A DNA stretch of 64,000 bases, taken from assembly GCF_032854445.1 (NCBI RefSeq), contig NC_088304.1, forward strand, positions 3,288,001-3,352,000. Direction: 5' to 3'. Position numbers and translations under genes: made by a program. Positions 12,386 through 25,754 of this stretch are shown piece by piece. The stretch is from Liolophura sinensis. Lineage: Eukaryota > Mollusca > Polyplacophora > Chitonida > Chitonidae. The notes under the pieces were generated by a model, which was not told the origin of the DNA, did not search any database, and saw only the letters and a program-made list of their open reading frames with translations. Numbering within the stretch: position 1 is the first letter of the stretch; the number at the start of each line of letters is the position of its first letter.

Positions 12386-15206
12386 GGCGGGAGGGCATCT
12401 CTATTAAAGGGCACCTACCAGCCTACCACCTACCGTATCGTATGTAGATCCGGGAAGCATTTAAGATTTAACATTTTGAAGCTGATTGCTGAAATTAAAA
12501 AGTACTCCCTGCATGGCGTTATCGAAGCTGACTAGGACTGCTTCTCTGTATCGCTTACCGCCATGAAGTTATACTTGGATGCTTTCCCTGGGAATGGGGT
12601 ATTACGAGGTTTTGACATAAGAGGGTATTGCGCTTTTTGGATTTGGATGTATGGATTTTGTGTGAATCTGAGATTTAGGTTTTTGATATAATAGATGTAA
12701 ACACGTTATGGAAGAATCGTATTAATTGATGTAGTCCTATCATAGAAAAAAAGTGTCACTCAAACAAAAGCAAGAATTGGAAGCAATTTATACCTTTTAA
12801 ATACCTAGAAATAATTCTTTAATGATTTCTTTATCATTTAAATGTACTCCATATTCCTTTTTGCGGGTCAAATGTCGAAAGTTGTTTATATATGATTACT
12901 CAACACCTAATCTGTATAACCTGAGAAAGTTTAAGTGATAAGTAGATGGGACTGGTTTGCTTAACCGGTCCAAGTATACTGAAACGTCTTTTCACTAAAC
13001 TTGAGAACGAGAGTTTCAGTTTTTAGACTGTGAAATAATGTTGTCGCAAATATTTTAGTCCATTTCGATGAATTACTTGAACCCCTTTCCAAGCAAGTTT
13101 TATAAAACGAAACTTTGAAAACTTTCTTCGAAGACGTTCGCGCATGATTGGCAAGTGTTCAACGGTTAATGAGCCAGGCCAGATAAGATTTGGCAAGACA
13201 AGTTGCCATTCCAAGATCCGAAGGCTGTACTAATAACGAGTATTTAATATAAATCGGAAAAGTGAGTGTTGAAAACCTACCTTGTGGTTAAGTGTGCCAT
13301 GCTGTCGTTTATTCAAGTGGGGAAATTAAATTTCTGTCTCTATCCTTGGGCTGAAGCTGTTTTGAAGGAGATGGAGAATGTTCCATCTCGTTTTCCTGAT
13401 AGAATGAAATGATGGCATTATATCTTGGCGTTTGACAAATACATTAAGGGGGCGAGAACACCTGTGCTCAGGGAACTTCACGTCAAAACTCACGCTTTGA
13501 GAGTGTAATGGTGAGCTCTCCGTCGCACATGTCGTGATTAATCCCTGCGCAAGGTAAGTGTCATCTTAACTGCATTAAATAGACCCATTAATCGAAATTC
13601 AAGCGGTAAACGTCCAGAAATATGACCTGGGCGAGAAAGGAAAAAAAAGGGCAACAACAGGCTATTGAAGCTGTTTATTACAAGCTATCTGAGGTCTTAA
13701 AGACGACCTTAGGGCAAACCCTTTGTCTACACGTCCGAAAAGACACCGGAGATGGCTTCCATGCCTTGGGATTCGCATGTGCTTCGTGAACATCATTGGA
13801 ATTGCGCGAATCCAGACGCACACTCGCCACCTGACTTTCCAGATGTCAGTGCGCAATGACGTGGCGAGTTATTCTGATCGGAGTTACGTTTCAAAACTAT
13901 AGAATCTCCTCAGAGACAGTGCCAGGTATGAACTCTGTGGTAAATTATCATTACCACCAGGACTAGACCAGCTGCGATTTACAGTTCCGATTTAAGTATC
14001 TTGCACAGCATCAATACGGTAAACACCGGCATATATCACATTGCCATTGCTAACAGAGACCAGCTCGCAATAGATCCTTGATTTGCCGGCCTTTCATGCA
14101 GCGACAAATAAATGGCTTTGTATCGCAAACCGTGTTCTCCAAGAAGTTTTATGAGTTGACTGCCATTCTATAGCAGCTGGAGACTTTCTGTTAACAGCCT
14201 TTTCTTTGCCCTTGTAGAGATTAATTTAAAATTTCAGCTTAAGTATTTTCCTTTCAATTCAAAGGGCTGTTGGCATCGCCCAGTTCGCCAATCAGTCACG
14301 GTATCAACTCCACTGCATTGCAGTCTTTCATCAATGAGGTAATGGGTTCGAACCCAACTCTGTTTCCCTGCGGCGTTTTGTTTTTTTCGTATACTTTGCT
14401 TTCGCTGCAGATAGTCTTTTGTCACTTCCAAACCAAATATAGTAGTGGAGTAATAATTTCAAAATCGATCGATTGTCAGACCTTGGTATTTCTTTTCCCC
14501 TCTCTTTGGAAGTATGCATTTTGAGGTTAATCCTGGAATTATCGACGTGAAGATATTTGTGTGCTCAAGACGCGTATTCAGGATATTTCCTTTCCTTTCC
14601 TGAACATGATTTGAACACATTCGCTTACTGTAAGCATTGTACAGCCTGGTTGAGCTGAGATATGATGCGAAGAAATTCCTGTCTTGTAGGTATAATGTAT
14701 CATAAAACAAGCAATGAAATAGGTTATTTGCCTAAGAACAAAGACTGTAGTATTACAATCTTCTAGATTCCTTGTTCCACCCCGCTGTGAAATAAAAAGA
14801 ACAAAATTCCCCAATGCCGAACGAGTTATTTAATTTTAGTCTTCCTGAATTGAAATAGTACAACTGCGTTTGTAATACAGTTTTAACATGCCAATATCTC
14901 TTTTTCTTGGTTTGATGACATTAATCTGTAATTTTGTACATTGAATTTCAAATACTTGGAATACACAACTAGAACGGTAGAAACAATTAAAGATTAACAA
15001 TTCTAGTGCAGGTTATAAAGTGCGAGATAAAAAAAATATTATCAGACTTATAAAATAAATATGCTTGCCTGTTTCACTCTTATGGGGATAGAAAATTACG
15101 ATATCTTCTTTGCCAGGAGATTTCGTTAACGTTGCAGTAAGCTCGAATGGCGCTGTGAATATAAGTGTGTATAACCGGGGTATTGTGTCGTAAGTAAGAA
15201 TTTTTC
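12386..15206. other. Long non-coding stretch, nothing firm
   Basis: About 2.8 kb without a supported exon or clear repeat. A palindromic GGGTTCGAACCC at about 14343 looks like a pol III B-box but has no convincing A-box on either side. Several 60-85 codon frames around 14230-14820 overlap each other and carry no recognisable domain. Confidence 0.4.
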
Positions 15207-15435
15207 AGTTCGGACAACGAGCAGTAATTCGGTGCGTGTACATACACTGTGGCTTCTTGTCGCAGAGCGAGTCCATATCGCCAATCTGCTGCCGCCACTG
15301 AAGTTTCATGCCGAAGACACCAGACACAAGCAACAAGTACCATTTCTTCGAAGTATCTGGTATGGCCTGACCGGGGTTTGATTCCAGGTTTCCCAACTTC
15401 GAGGCGGACGCTCTATCCATTAGGCCACCGAAGAG
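15207..15435 (-). mobile_element. SINE-B copy
   Basis: On the minus strand the tRNA-like head is well preserved. The A-box region is 'ggcctaatggatagagcg' and the B-box is 'ggaatcaaacccc'. The body contains 'ggtgtcttcggcatgaaact' and 'ggcggcagcagattggcgat'. Part of the middle is deleted compared with 7386-7746. Confidence 0.82.
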
Positions 15436-16239
15436 ATCGCCTATAGGCGATAGTATTTGGTTTGATGGTATTCGCATAAATGAGATTGAACATTAACATG
15501 GCCACAAAACGTCAGCATACTGCCAATGTTTGCGGAAATGCTAAGAGGAAAAGTACAGTCGCGTTTGTTTTACTTGGGTTGCTTGCTGTATACTGAACAG
15601 CTGTTCTTTCATCTTAATTAATATTAAAATTAGTCATTTCCCCCGTTTTTCTGTACCGGGGATATCTTGAACTTGATATCTTGATATCTTGCTCGTGTAG
15701 CGATCTATATGAATTGACATTATATGTCTATAGTTAAGCCAGTTTTGATGGGGTTTTTTTTCTGTACAGTAAAGGATGACCCCTCATAAATACAGCTCGT
15801 AGTCAGACTTGTAAAATCTGTAACTCTCCATAGAAATTGAATATATTCATATTTGATATGCCATAACTAGGATTGATACCAAAGTATATGCTGAGTTTTG
15901 TATTATGAGACTTCTTCAAAATATTATGACGTTCCAAATGTCCACCGCGGCGTTGTTAGCACACTTCCTAACAACGGGAAAATTGTCCATCACATATGTA
16001 CATTGATTTCTTCCTGTGTATTGCTTTGACCCTTACTGTTACTGCTGCCTTCGGCTGGTCAGTGTGTTTCGGGATTGTTCTCATAGACGTTGTCTTATTG
16101 TTTTGTTTATTTTGCAAGCAACAGTTCGAAGCGCAATAAATTCATGGTACAAATTTTGTTCCGCCTTTCTTTTCTTGACTCACTTTCTCTGAACATGTTC
16201 ACGTTATTGATATCATTTCTTCATCTGTTTAGAACGCTG
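15436..16239. other. Non-coding, nothing recognised
   Basis: No exon or repeat is supported in this AT-rich stretch. Confidence 0.35.
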
Positions 16240-17260
16240 TCATGATTCGTTTACCAGCGGGTATGCGAAGACATATTTACGCTCGCGCCAAGCATGCTGG
16301 GTGGGGGATGGGACACCAATCTTGTGGGGTACTGGCCTGTGTTGCCATCAAGCCTGTCCCCGGTGGAACAGTTTGCCATGGAGTCGTCACCAGATGGAAT
16401 CGTATTATCCCGTGAGGGTCCCGGTCTCGATATGGGTTGTCGCTTTCGGTTTGTTTTGCGCACTTCCTACCGACTTCGCCAGACACCATTAAGTGCTAGA
16501 TGAATCGCGGTTTCACTTCGCTGATTTCGATGAAATCCAGCACACAAATTTGGAATTACCGTGGGCCGGAGAATGGGGGTGCATGAAGCGGAGAAGAGGG
16601 GTTCATGCAGAGTTGGGTGGGTTGTTGGGGTTGGAGGGACTATGTTATTGGGGAGATGGGGGCTCACACGAGGCACGGCTTCGTCATCCTCTACACATTG
16701 TTTACCCACCATAATCCTGTTACAACAAACGTAACGTTTAGAGTTACCTACGCTTGACTGACCCCTGGTCGGGGTGATCTACGGGCCCCTGTCACGGGGA
16801 AGTTAATTGATAGTATTGGGGTCGGAATTTATGGTCAGGTTGCATGATGCTCTTCAGCCAATAATTGGGACAGCCTTCGACCCACGACGGGACGCGGTGC
16901 AGACGTGGAACATTCGGGATGAACGAGATTTACGGGTGACCCCAGTGGGCAGCTGAATCATATGATGGCGGTCAAATATTTGGATTGGTCCCCTGCCTCG
17001 GCTCCTCACAACTCGATTGCCTTAAGACGAACGAGACGATCGTCTACACGCTCTGTCACACACGGGGCCAGCCCACAACCAATCTAACTTGCAGGGTGCC
17101 GATCTTGCGAGAAAACTTGTGCAATTTGACGAAATGAAAACTTAGGGAGAACAGTTTTGCGTGTGGCACAGCGTCAACAAGACTTATAACCCGACAGGGG
17201 GCGTGCCAGTCAGCCTGCCTCCACTCCGCGCTCGCCTGGTCGCCAATTGATATAGGTACG
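16240..17260. promoter_or_regulatory. GC-richer island, possible regulatory element
   Basis: The block is clearly richer in GC than its flanks, with CpG-containing sequence and no repeat. Overlapping 60-80 codon frames on both strands are open, but none resembles a known protein and no exon with paired splice sites stands out. It may be a conserved non-coding element or an unrecognised exon. Confidence 0.25.
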
Positions 17261-20200
17261 GACAACCCCATGCATCTTTTATCAGCTGATTACTAATAAA
17301 GGCTTGATTTGATTCAGTCCTTTTTCTGCTAATTATAATTTGTTGAGTTTGGGTTTTTTTTTTTGTTTGCTGTTGCCAATATCCCATGTTTTTGCCTCTA
17401 CCGTAATCGTCCAATCAGCCTCGGGCGCCTGTTTAATATCTCGTGCGTACGTTCGTTTGCTTCCCCCAGGCGTTGAAACTCAACGCCAGCATCTCTCAAC
17501 AATCGAGTTATGTTTTCTCAGCAATGAATGTTTTATTCTTTTGCTGTGAGATAGAGTTGCATGGTTCGTTCACGCCTGAGGTGCTTACGTGTACGGATTT
17601 GATCTTTTCTCATAACGTAAATTAGAGACATGTCTCTCCATCGTTTCCAGGGCTTCTTCCGGCATCAGTGCTTTTTCCAGTTCTTTCTGTTCTTTCTTTT
17701 TTGTTCTGTATAAATCAGAGGATGCCATCTCCAGTTCGACAGTACAAAATTACGCCGTTAGAATTCACTTGTCTTGTTGAAACAGTCTCCCGCCCTTGCT
17801 TCGGCTTCGCTTTCCGACACTTCTTGTACACAACATATCTCATCTCTTACCTTGCTTAATACTACAGAAATTGTGCTCAAAGCTGAGTGTATGATGATGA
17901 ACAGGCAATGTTACCACAAACTTTTGCTTTGATGTACATACGTCGTAAGCCACGCCAAGGTGCGCCGTAAAGAGTCGCTCTTCTACCTTATCCAACGAGA
18001 ACAAATAAAAATCAACTGAACCTCATATATGTAAATGTCACATGTTTTAACCCAGTATATATAAACTGAGTGTGCATAATGAACTTTTGTCAGTAATTCT
18101 CAGTACATGTTAGTGACTGTATGTATTCGGAGCAGATATTAGTTGAATATTTTCGCACATAATCAGTATTTTACTTGTCATTTGAGAGCTGGATGGGTGA
18201 AGTTGATTTATGTACAGGAATATGCTAGATATTAAGACTGTAAAACTGTAGAATTTTAAATTTTCTGCGATTTTAAAAAAATCATTTTAATGAACTTCTG
18301 GTCTTTGAAGTCATTACTTACCGATGCTGTCTCGCAGATAAATCTATCAAACTCTAAACCTGAAGTTGTTTTGCAAACTTACTTATTTGAGAGTTTTGGA
18401 CGGTTTGGTTTTAAACGCGTGAGTATTGGCAGATGTGATGTCAGCTTGTTGAATGGTCTGATGATAAGAATTGAATTGTTGGATTATAGTTCGTCAGTTT
18501 GTCGGCTTATTATTCACAACACAGGTCAAAGGCATTACGAGGAATTGATAAAGCTGAAATCCACCTTTACACAATGTGCGATTACTGTATAATCAGCCGC
18601 ATTACCAAATGTCAAATTCACTGCATTTAATATTTCCTTTTTCTTGGTTTAATAAGTAAGTAATGCTGTAATGTTATAGTTGCAATTTATTACACGCCGC
18701 CGCCTCTTTTCAATTTTTTTCAATAAAAGGGTTTTATTCTAACTGTTCATGTAAATGCATGAATAGTAGCACATTACACGCCCCTAGTACCATGGTTTAA
18801 ACAGAATTAGATAAAAAAAATGCAGTTATGTCAATTGCAGTTTATGAGACGTCAGATGTCTGGAATTACTCAAAATACTGTGTTGTCATCACATTTAACA
18901 TACAATGACATTAAAGCTGATTCGTGGTTTATGGCTCTCGCTTTCACTCTCTCACACAGATAAAGCCTTGGCTCTAGCCGCGACTGTCTGACTTTGACCA
19001 GTTATGTCCCATGCTTAGAACTGGTTTGACTGCGGCCTTCAGTCGAGATTTCTTATGCGGTATACCAGATGAGGCGCGGTGATTTACACATGTCTCTCCG
19101 GTATCCTTCACCCGTAAGAATAATTAGTTAGAACAAAACCCTACCTGAGTTAAACTAACTATGAAAGATGGATTTCACCAGTTGTGAAATTATGTTGTGA
19201 AATTGGTCGTTGCTTAGCGAAGTAGAGTGTTGAGACTCCGCTTTCTGAGACCAAAGGATATTCTTTCACACCATAGATATGTGAGTGAGTGTCTTCCATG
19301 TGTTTTTGGCGGAAGGTATTGAAAAGGCGGTTTTTACCTGCATCTGGAGAAAAACGCAAAAAGACAAAAAGGGGTTTTGAAAGCACCAAGGCTTAGAAAA
19401 CTACACGTAGCTCGGTAAATCTTTGACAGGTTTCTTTGCAGTTTCTTTCATTGTCTTAACTTGCGTCAACTTGACTGGAAGACGCGGGTTACTAAGGTTT
19501 AAGTGTGAAACCCTATAGCAAGGCTCGTACCTTGTGCGGAAAAGATGTTTATGGCCTCCACTGGCTGGTCAATAGGTTTGGAGGTTTGATTTGTAACTCA
19601 CGGCGCTTTATTCTGCCATAGGGCAAAGGCCCACTTATATCACAAAAGGGCGGGGATAAAAACTAGGACCGAGAGCCGCCACCTTTTGTTAAGGTGAGTG
19701 GTAATTTGTCCTCGTCGCCTTGCCGTCGACGCGTTCGACAAAGGCGTCGAGCTGATGAAGTATGTAAAGGCTCAAGAATCAATCTTATTGATAAAGATGA
19801 CTTACAAAAACGAGCGTTCGACCCGATCCAACTCTGATATAGATCCACGTGAAGTCTTTTGTCGCGTGTCACAGGTAGTTTGAAGAAAAAGTGAGGTTGT
19901 GATGAAACTGTTTCAAAGCAGAGTGTCTTTAGGAGGCTTTGCACATCTAAACTGTGCCATCTGTCGTTGCCGGCTCAAACCATGCAGCGGGTACTTCTGA
20001 CATCGGCACGGTAATGTTGATGTTATGACCATGATGTGTGCAAACATTATCCATAAAACAGTTAAGAATGTAAATTAAAGTTGATTTGTAAAAATTAAAA
20101 AGACAACCTATGAAACGCGGACCTTTGTTAAGTTTTACGAAATCGTTTTATTTATTTGTTTATTTAGTTTATGCATTCAGGAAGTTTTGTCCTTCTTACT

Positions 20201-21067
20201 GTAGAGCGGTCAAGCTTATTTGGTGGAGGAAACAGGTCCAAAGTGAACCTCCGTTCTTTGCCAGGTACCTGGCAAACCTCTTGGTGTAAAACCGCAGACA
20301 ATCATTTTATCAACGGTGTTTAAAAGTCACTGTTTTTAAAACTACAGCGTGTAAAATTCTGTTTATTATTTTTGTGTTTGAATTTTGTAGCTAATATCTG
20401 AATGATATTAAAATGGCGTGGATATAAGGTGAGGATATACAGTTGTCTACCTGTATACTATAAAAGAAAAATCTAGTGGTAAGAAATGTGACATTGAACA
20501 ATGGTGATATTATACTACTGTAAAATATATGATATTATAATACACTTACAATAACCTTTACTCCTGAGGGAAATTTCCAGGCTCATATTATACATAATAT
20601 TTAAAATCATTAAATCCGTAAATTCCGTAAATTAAAAATGCAATATGACAATTTAAGAGTGCAATAGGTCAAATTAATAAATTAGCCAAAACCGCCCGTA
20701 CGTAAAGTTTTACTTATAAAATTTATCAGTTCAATGGAATTTATTTTTGCGCACACTCAAAGTGGTCTGGAATTTCAGATGTCTGAATTTTGATTTCAAG
20801 CATTTAAAACAATATAATTTAAATTTCCAAACTAATTTTAAAACAGGTCTGCTAGCCCAAAACAGAGGGCTCTTTGTCACATTTGTACAAGTGTATCACT
20901 GGGTGAGAGCATGATTCTTGTGCGTCGTTTTCTATAGTTTGTCATACCAAAGACGGCGGTGTAAAGGACGTTGTATTTGTGTCTCTCCCAAGAAGTCTTT
21001 GAATCTTGAATATATTTGTATATTGAAAAATAGGCTACATGAAAATAAGCTATAAGAAGTAGTTGTC
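17261..21067. other. Long non-coding stretch
   Basis: About 3.8 kb without a supported feature. The 100-codon plus-strand frame at 18290-18592 was considered and not accepted. Two GC-richer patches lie near 18960-19080 and 19660-19990. Confidence 0.35.
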
Positions 21068-21185
21068 CGGGGGCCGATTTCTCAAAGACATTTCTGAGTC
21101 CAAATTTTAAAACGTTGTCACAATGCTTTGTTTTTTTTGTTATGGAAGTCGAAGTTTTCACCCCTTCGTCGTAAGATAACTCTGA
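21068..21185 (+). repeat. Dispersed repeat R2, copy 1
   Basis: It aligns over about 110 bp with 27127-27245: 'tctcaaag' or 'ccacaaag', then 'gtcacaatgctttg' or 'gtcacagtgtttgc', then 'gaagtcgaagtttt' or 'gaagttgaaatttt'. The start resembles the ends of the MITE at 26438-26584. It is an old, diverged repeat. Confidence 0.4.
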
Positions 21186-21202
21186 TAAGTTGATCACAAT
21201 TT

Positions 21203-21362
21203 TATTTATTTATTTATTTGATTGGTGTTTTACGCCGTACTCAAGAGTATTTCACTTATACCTCGGCGGCCCGCATTATGGTGAGTGGAAACTGGGCAGA
21301 GCCCGGGGTAAACCTACAACCATCCACAGGTTGCTGGAAGACCTTTCAATGTACGGTCAGGA
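21203..21362 (-). mobile_element. SINE-A copy, 5' truncated
   Basis: The reverse complement of the SINE-A body: a TTTA tail at 21203-21220, then 'gattggtgttttacgccgta', 'attatggtgagtggaaac' and 'ccatccacaggttgctgg'. The tRNA-like head is absent. Confidence 0.88.
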
Positions 21363-22382
21363 TCAAAATTTAAATAAACGAGGCTGGCAAATAAGCTCTG
21401 ATATCACATTTCAAATCAAAACTGGTTTTGTGAAATTGGACCCAGTTTCTTAATTTCGCCAGGTATTATAATATTTAATAGTTGAGGAATAGCGCGCTAT
21501 ATATGCCACTGACTAGAACATGGATGATTCAGTGTATGTATGGGTATATGTTTAGCCCGTACCTGTTGTGGGTAGCTGTCCAGACCCAACTGAAATGTAA
21601 TCAGGCAGGGTAGCTTGTATATAGACAGAAAATATGTGGATGAGTTACTCAACTGTTTATAGGGGTGTGAAGGTTGCTTGTGCAGTGTTTTGTGGGCCTT
21701 CCTCATTTTTTTTGTTGTCTTTTCTAGGCTAAGAGGCTTGTGGCGGCAGCTGTCGATACGGTATTTACCTTTCGTTCTTCATTGCCGTTTGTTCTCGCCC
21801 AGGTCCGCACTGCTTCACACCTATAATTTTACCTTATCAATTTCAAGCTTCAGTGTGAAGACGACAAGTTTGAATTACGTTGATTACAAGGCAATAGTCC
21901 GGGTCACAATGGCTATGGACTGAAGCGATCTGTCCAGATTTCGTTGAAGCACTGACTGACTCGGCGCCTCATGGCTTTTTTAAGTGGGCTTACACGTTTG
22001 TGTGTTTTCGTGCTTTCATTCATGGGATTTTTAGAAGGTTCCCTGCCTCCATTATGCCCGGTCGGGGCCCGGCCGGATTTCGTCTGGTGATAATGTACGT
22101 AGGTAAGCGGACAACGACGGTGGGCGTGAGGTAGTTATTGTGCCCTTGTCAGTCTGCATCAGTCGACAACGTGATAATTATTTCCATCATAGCCGGCTTA
22201 CCGTGATGTTGGGGAACTCCCATGCTGCAGCTCTAGCAGATAAAATCAAGCTCTCCCGATTTACCTGTGTGGCTCTATGTAATAATGAGGGTTATGGGTT
22301 TTAGTCTCATTGTAAACCTGAACCAACGCTTCACTTATACTGACAACTCCGATTAAGATGTGAGCTAGTTTTTATCAGCCAG
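21363..22382. other. Non-coding stretch
   Basis: No exon is supported. A single TTCACACCT (21813-21821) matches a T-box half-site, but one 9-mer match is expected by chance at roughly this rate. Confidence 0.35.
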
Positions 22383-22996
22383 GTATATATCTAGTGAAGG
22401 ACTGTGGTTTCTATTGCCCTCTGTCTCTTTCTGTGTACTTACGAAGTTTGTATCAGCCAGGTATATATCTTGTGAAGGACTGTGGTTTCTATTGCCCTCT
22501 GTCTCTTTCTGTGTACTTACGAAGTTTGTATCAGCCAGGTATATATCTAGTGAAGGACTGTGGTTTCTATTGCCCTCTGTCTCTTTCTGTGTACTTACGA
22601 AGTTTGTATCAGCCAGGTATATATCTAGTGAAGGACTGTGGTTTCTATTGCCCTCTGTCTCTTTCTGTGTACTTACGAAGTTTGTATCAGCCAGGTATAT
22701 ATCTAGTGAAGGACTGTGGTTTCTATTGCCCTCTGTCTCTTTCTGTGTACTTACGAAGTTTGTATCAGCCAGGTATATATCTTGTGAAGGACTGTGGTTT
22801 CTATTGCCCTCTGTCTCTTTCTGTGTACTTACGAAGTTTGTATCAGCCAGGTATATATCTTGTGAAGGACTGTGGTTTCTATTGCTCTTTGTCTCTTTCT
22901 GTGTACTTACGAAGTTTGTATCAGCCAGGTATATATCTAGCGAAGGACTGTGGTTTCTATAGCTGTGTGCTTACGAAGTTTTTATCAACCAGGTAT
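22383..22996. repeat. Minisatellite, 78 bp unit, about 7.5 copies
   Basis: Near-identical 78-bp units contain 'gaaggactgtggtttctatt' and 'tatcagccaggtatatatct'. Since 78 is 26 codons, two plus-strand frames stay open (218 and 182 codons) with perfect 26-residue repeats. The longer frame has no ATG at its start, and the unit has no known protein homology that I can see. The high identity indicates recent homogenisation or expansion. Confidence 0.95.
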
Positions 22997-23085
22997 ATAT
23001 ATCGAGGTCGTATATGTGAAACATTCTTTACTCGCGTATCAGTCATGTAAGGTAAAATCACGTTTTAGAGCGAGATTTGCTGTTT
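22997..23085. other. Short spacer
   Basis: Nothing was recognised. Confidence 0.3.
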
Positions 23086-23200
23086 TCTCGCCTGGCTCTG
23101 TCCGGTTTCCTCCCACCATAACACCAGCTGCTGTCATATAAGTGAAATATTCTTGAGTGCGACGTAAAACAGCAATCAAATAAATAAATAAATAAAAGGA
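23086..23200 (+). mobile_element. SINE-A copy, 5' truncated
   Basis: It starts at 'ctggctctgtccggtttcct' and continues through 'ttcttgagtgcgacgtaaaa' to an AAAT tail. Confidence 0.88.
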
Positions 23201-23569
23201 GTCTTAAACTTATCACAAATTTAGTCCTAACTCGTTGCCTTCTTCTTGGTTTTAGAGTTTTTCCGGAAGCATTTCATTTTTGCCCAGACAGTTTCCACCT
23301 ACTCAGTGTTTTAAGTTCGATCTTAGTCTTTGGAATAAGCGTATAATAAGAACTTTTTATCCTTAAAAACCATTTCTGACTTTTCCAAAATGTTACTTTG
23401 AAACGACCAGAAATAAACTTTTGTCACAGAAAGCTCTGTGAAATCAGTCCCGGTTCCTAAGTATAACCAATCAATGTATAAACACGTTGTGTTAGGGAGA
23501 CACCTTCAATATCAATTCTATGCTTCTTAGATTGCTATATTTGCTCATTTACATTTGTATTCCTTACAA
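23201..23569. other. Non-coding spacer
   Basis: No feature was recognised. Confidence 0.35.
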
Positions 23570-23822
23570 AGGCAGTACGTGGACTCGCCATGTCCAGCAT
23601 TGGCTGGGAAACACCTGTCGAGGTAGGGGTTCAATCCCAGCGTTGAACGGGAGATTTTTATATTCCCGCCGTATTGGGACAAATCGCGGTAGAGAGTGAC
23701 TGTAGGGCAGCTTGGGTGGTCAAACACATGTGATCTCCGTTGAAAACCACGTGCCTTTTTCCGATATTGATATCGGAGAGCGGGGTTTATATTCTTGGAA
23801 CTTCGGATTCCTGTCCTCATGA
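23570..23822 (+). mobile_element. Possible tRNA-derived SINE-like element
   Basis: It contains GGGGTTCAATCCCAG at about 23637, a good pol III B-box, with a weaker A-box-like 'tggctgggaaac' upstream. No tail or second copy was found in the window, so assignment to a SINE family is tentative. Confidence 0.35.
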
Positions 23823-24283
23823 CGCTAACTTCGTATATAAGTTAAATTTATGCAGTTATCCCTTGTTGTTAATTCACTTCTCTTGGCGTTTAAGTTTTTG
23901 AAAATTTGCAATGCCACCGTTATGAATACAGATGTATGTTAAGGGAGAACGTATGAATGACGTATTCTGTACACGCGATCCAGGGTTTCCTTCCAAATTG
24001 CGTAGTTGAACGTTTATGTCTTGGTCTAAATCGCTCTTCAACACATGAAGGCATTATTTCGCACCTTTGTAATATTTCTCATCTTTTACATCAATATTCC
24101 ATCATAGACCTGCGTCGATTATTTTTTGTCGGATTTTCCTATTGCCAGGTTTACCTGTTTTTCCTTTTCATTTTACAACTACCTCACCCGAGATTTACTA
24201 TATATGGCTCCCTCGAAATGATTTGAAATGGAAGCCGGACTCATTTCAAGCAATTAACACGTTTGAACTCGTCGTAAATGGCT
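23823..24283. other. Non-coding spacer
   Basis: No exon or repeat is supported. Confidence 0.35.
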
Positions 24284-25754
24284 CAGGTGATGGTGATTGT
24301 TTGACAAGGCTTGTGTCAACTCCTGTACCTGTACAGATAGTGTTCACGTGTGATGAAGGTTTTGTTGTCTCCGATTGGCAGTCCTGTGTTTTAAGCCTGA
24401 TTACCGATCAATATACCTTATTCCAGAGAGGCTGCGTGTCTGGGTGACTGTACAGGCAGGTTCGCGCTCTACGCACACGGGCCCTAATTACTTTCTTACC
24501 TTGTCGGTAATGTGACAGGTATCGTGTTACCTGTGCGGTCGGCACCTTTTAGGCTCACCTGTACTTAATTGATTCCTTAGTAAGTTTACTGCCCGGTGAA
24601 ATTGCCGTCTAGCTTACGACAAAATGTGTCATTTGATACCAGCCGATGCATCCATTTGTGTTTTTTCATGGGATAAATGTCGTGTGAATGTTGTAAATAG
24701 CTTTTCTCCATTTCCTGAAATCAAGGCGGCACAAGTTCCGAAAACACTTTGTTATTTTCACATTTGTGCAGATCGCCGTTGAAACAACTGGGCTCTGGGA
24801 AGCTCAGCGTTATAATGGCGCTGAATGTGTTTCCTACCCCCTCCCCCTTCCCTATATTCATCTATTTAACCGTCAGTGAACATTAGCCTCTGTAATTGTT
24901 TCTATACCTCGTCCTTTTTATCACCTCACCTGGATTCCCTTTGATAATTACTCTGTCACAGGCGCAGATTATATTTTACAGGTGTATCAGTGGCGTGAGA
25001 CAGGTAGCGCCAGCACTGGCCAACGTGCGCGGGCTTCCCCCAGAGTTAACATATCAAGCAAGCTGTCATTATACATGACAGCTTTTTTATAGAGCCGAGA
25101 CTGAGACAATGAAAACTGCTTTAACGGCCCTGCCTTGGAGGACTTCTGTCTCTCTGTAGCCGATGCTTGTTGCTGCTTGCCGACCTAACGGTAAAGATAT
25201 CCCCACATTAGCCCCCAGACTCACAGGTATCTCTAGCGAAGCTCTATTCTCTTTCATCCCCACTCTCGGATCCCGTTAGATTTCTGTCCCCTCGGACACT
25301 CCACCTCGTTCTTTAACTGGAAACCGGACACCTGTCTCAAGACGGGCTGGTACCTGTAACGTACACGCCTAATGCGCCTAGCTTACACCAGCTCTTCAGA
25401 ACCCGAACGGCGCCCGGACGCCGCTACCCGCTCGGATATCCATGGATCAAATATCAAAGGAAAGATTTGGATTTTCCGCTACTTCTCCTACCTGGAGACG
25501 AGCTCATTGGGCTTCGTTCATTAACCTGCACCCTCCTGAAGATAACTCGATACTGTTATGTATTATACACATATCGGGTTAATGCAAAATGAAAGGCAAA
25601 GAACGGCTTGTCGGAAATGAAGATTACAGCGGCACTCTTCTTGGAAAGTCCGTTCCGGATTTTCTCTTTTAACACTAACCATTTCCGCGTCATGATATCT
25701 TAATTTCCCGCAGAATCTCTCCCAAGAGGCGAGAATCTCGAGATAATGACAGGT
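24284..25754. promoter_or_regulatory. CAGGT/ACCTG-rich island A, candidate enhancer
   Basis: By eye I count 15 CAGGT or ACCTG motifs in 1.47 kb: 24284, 24327, 24457, 24516, 24529, 24557, 24928, 24979, 25001, 25224, 25330, 25352, 25490, 25524 and 25750. About 3 are expected at even base composition. Many are CAGGTA or CAGGTG, the core of E-box sites bound by Snail and ZEB family factors. There is no repeat structure and no convincing exon. Enhancer function is inferred. Confidence 0.35.

Noticed and set aside
14337-14356. tRNA or SINE head at GGGTTCGAACCC
   Set aside because: The word is palindromic, and neither strand offers an A-box at the right distance or a cloverleaf.
18290-18592. 100-codon plus-strand ORF
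   Set aside because: AT-rich, no known domain, no paired splice sites or upstream promoter features. Probably chance.
21813-21821. TTCACACCT as a T-box autoregulatory site
   Set aside because: A single 9-mer is expected about once in every two windows this size, so it carries no weight alone.
22394-23050. 218-codon ORF with perfect 26-residue repeats
   Set aside because: No ATG at its start, it ends outside the array at an arbitrary stop, and a second frame is open too. Explained by the 78-bp minisatellite.
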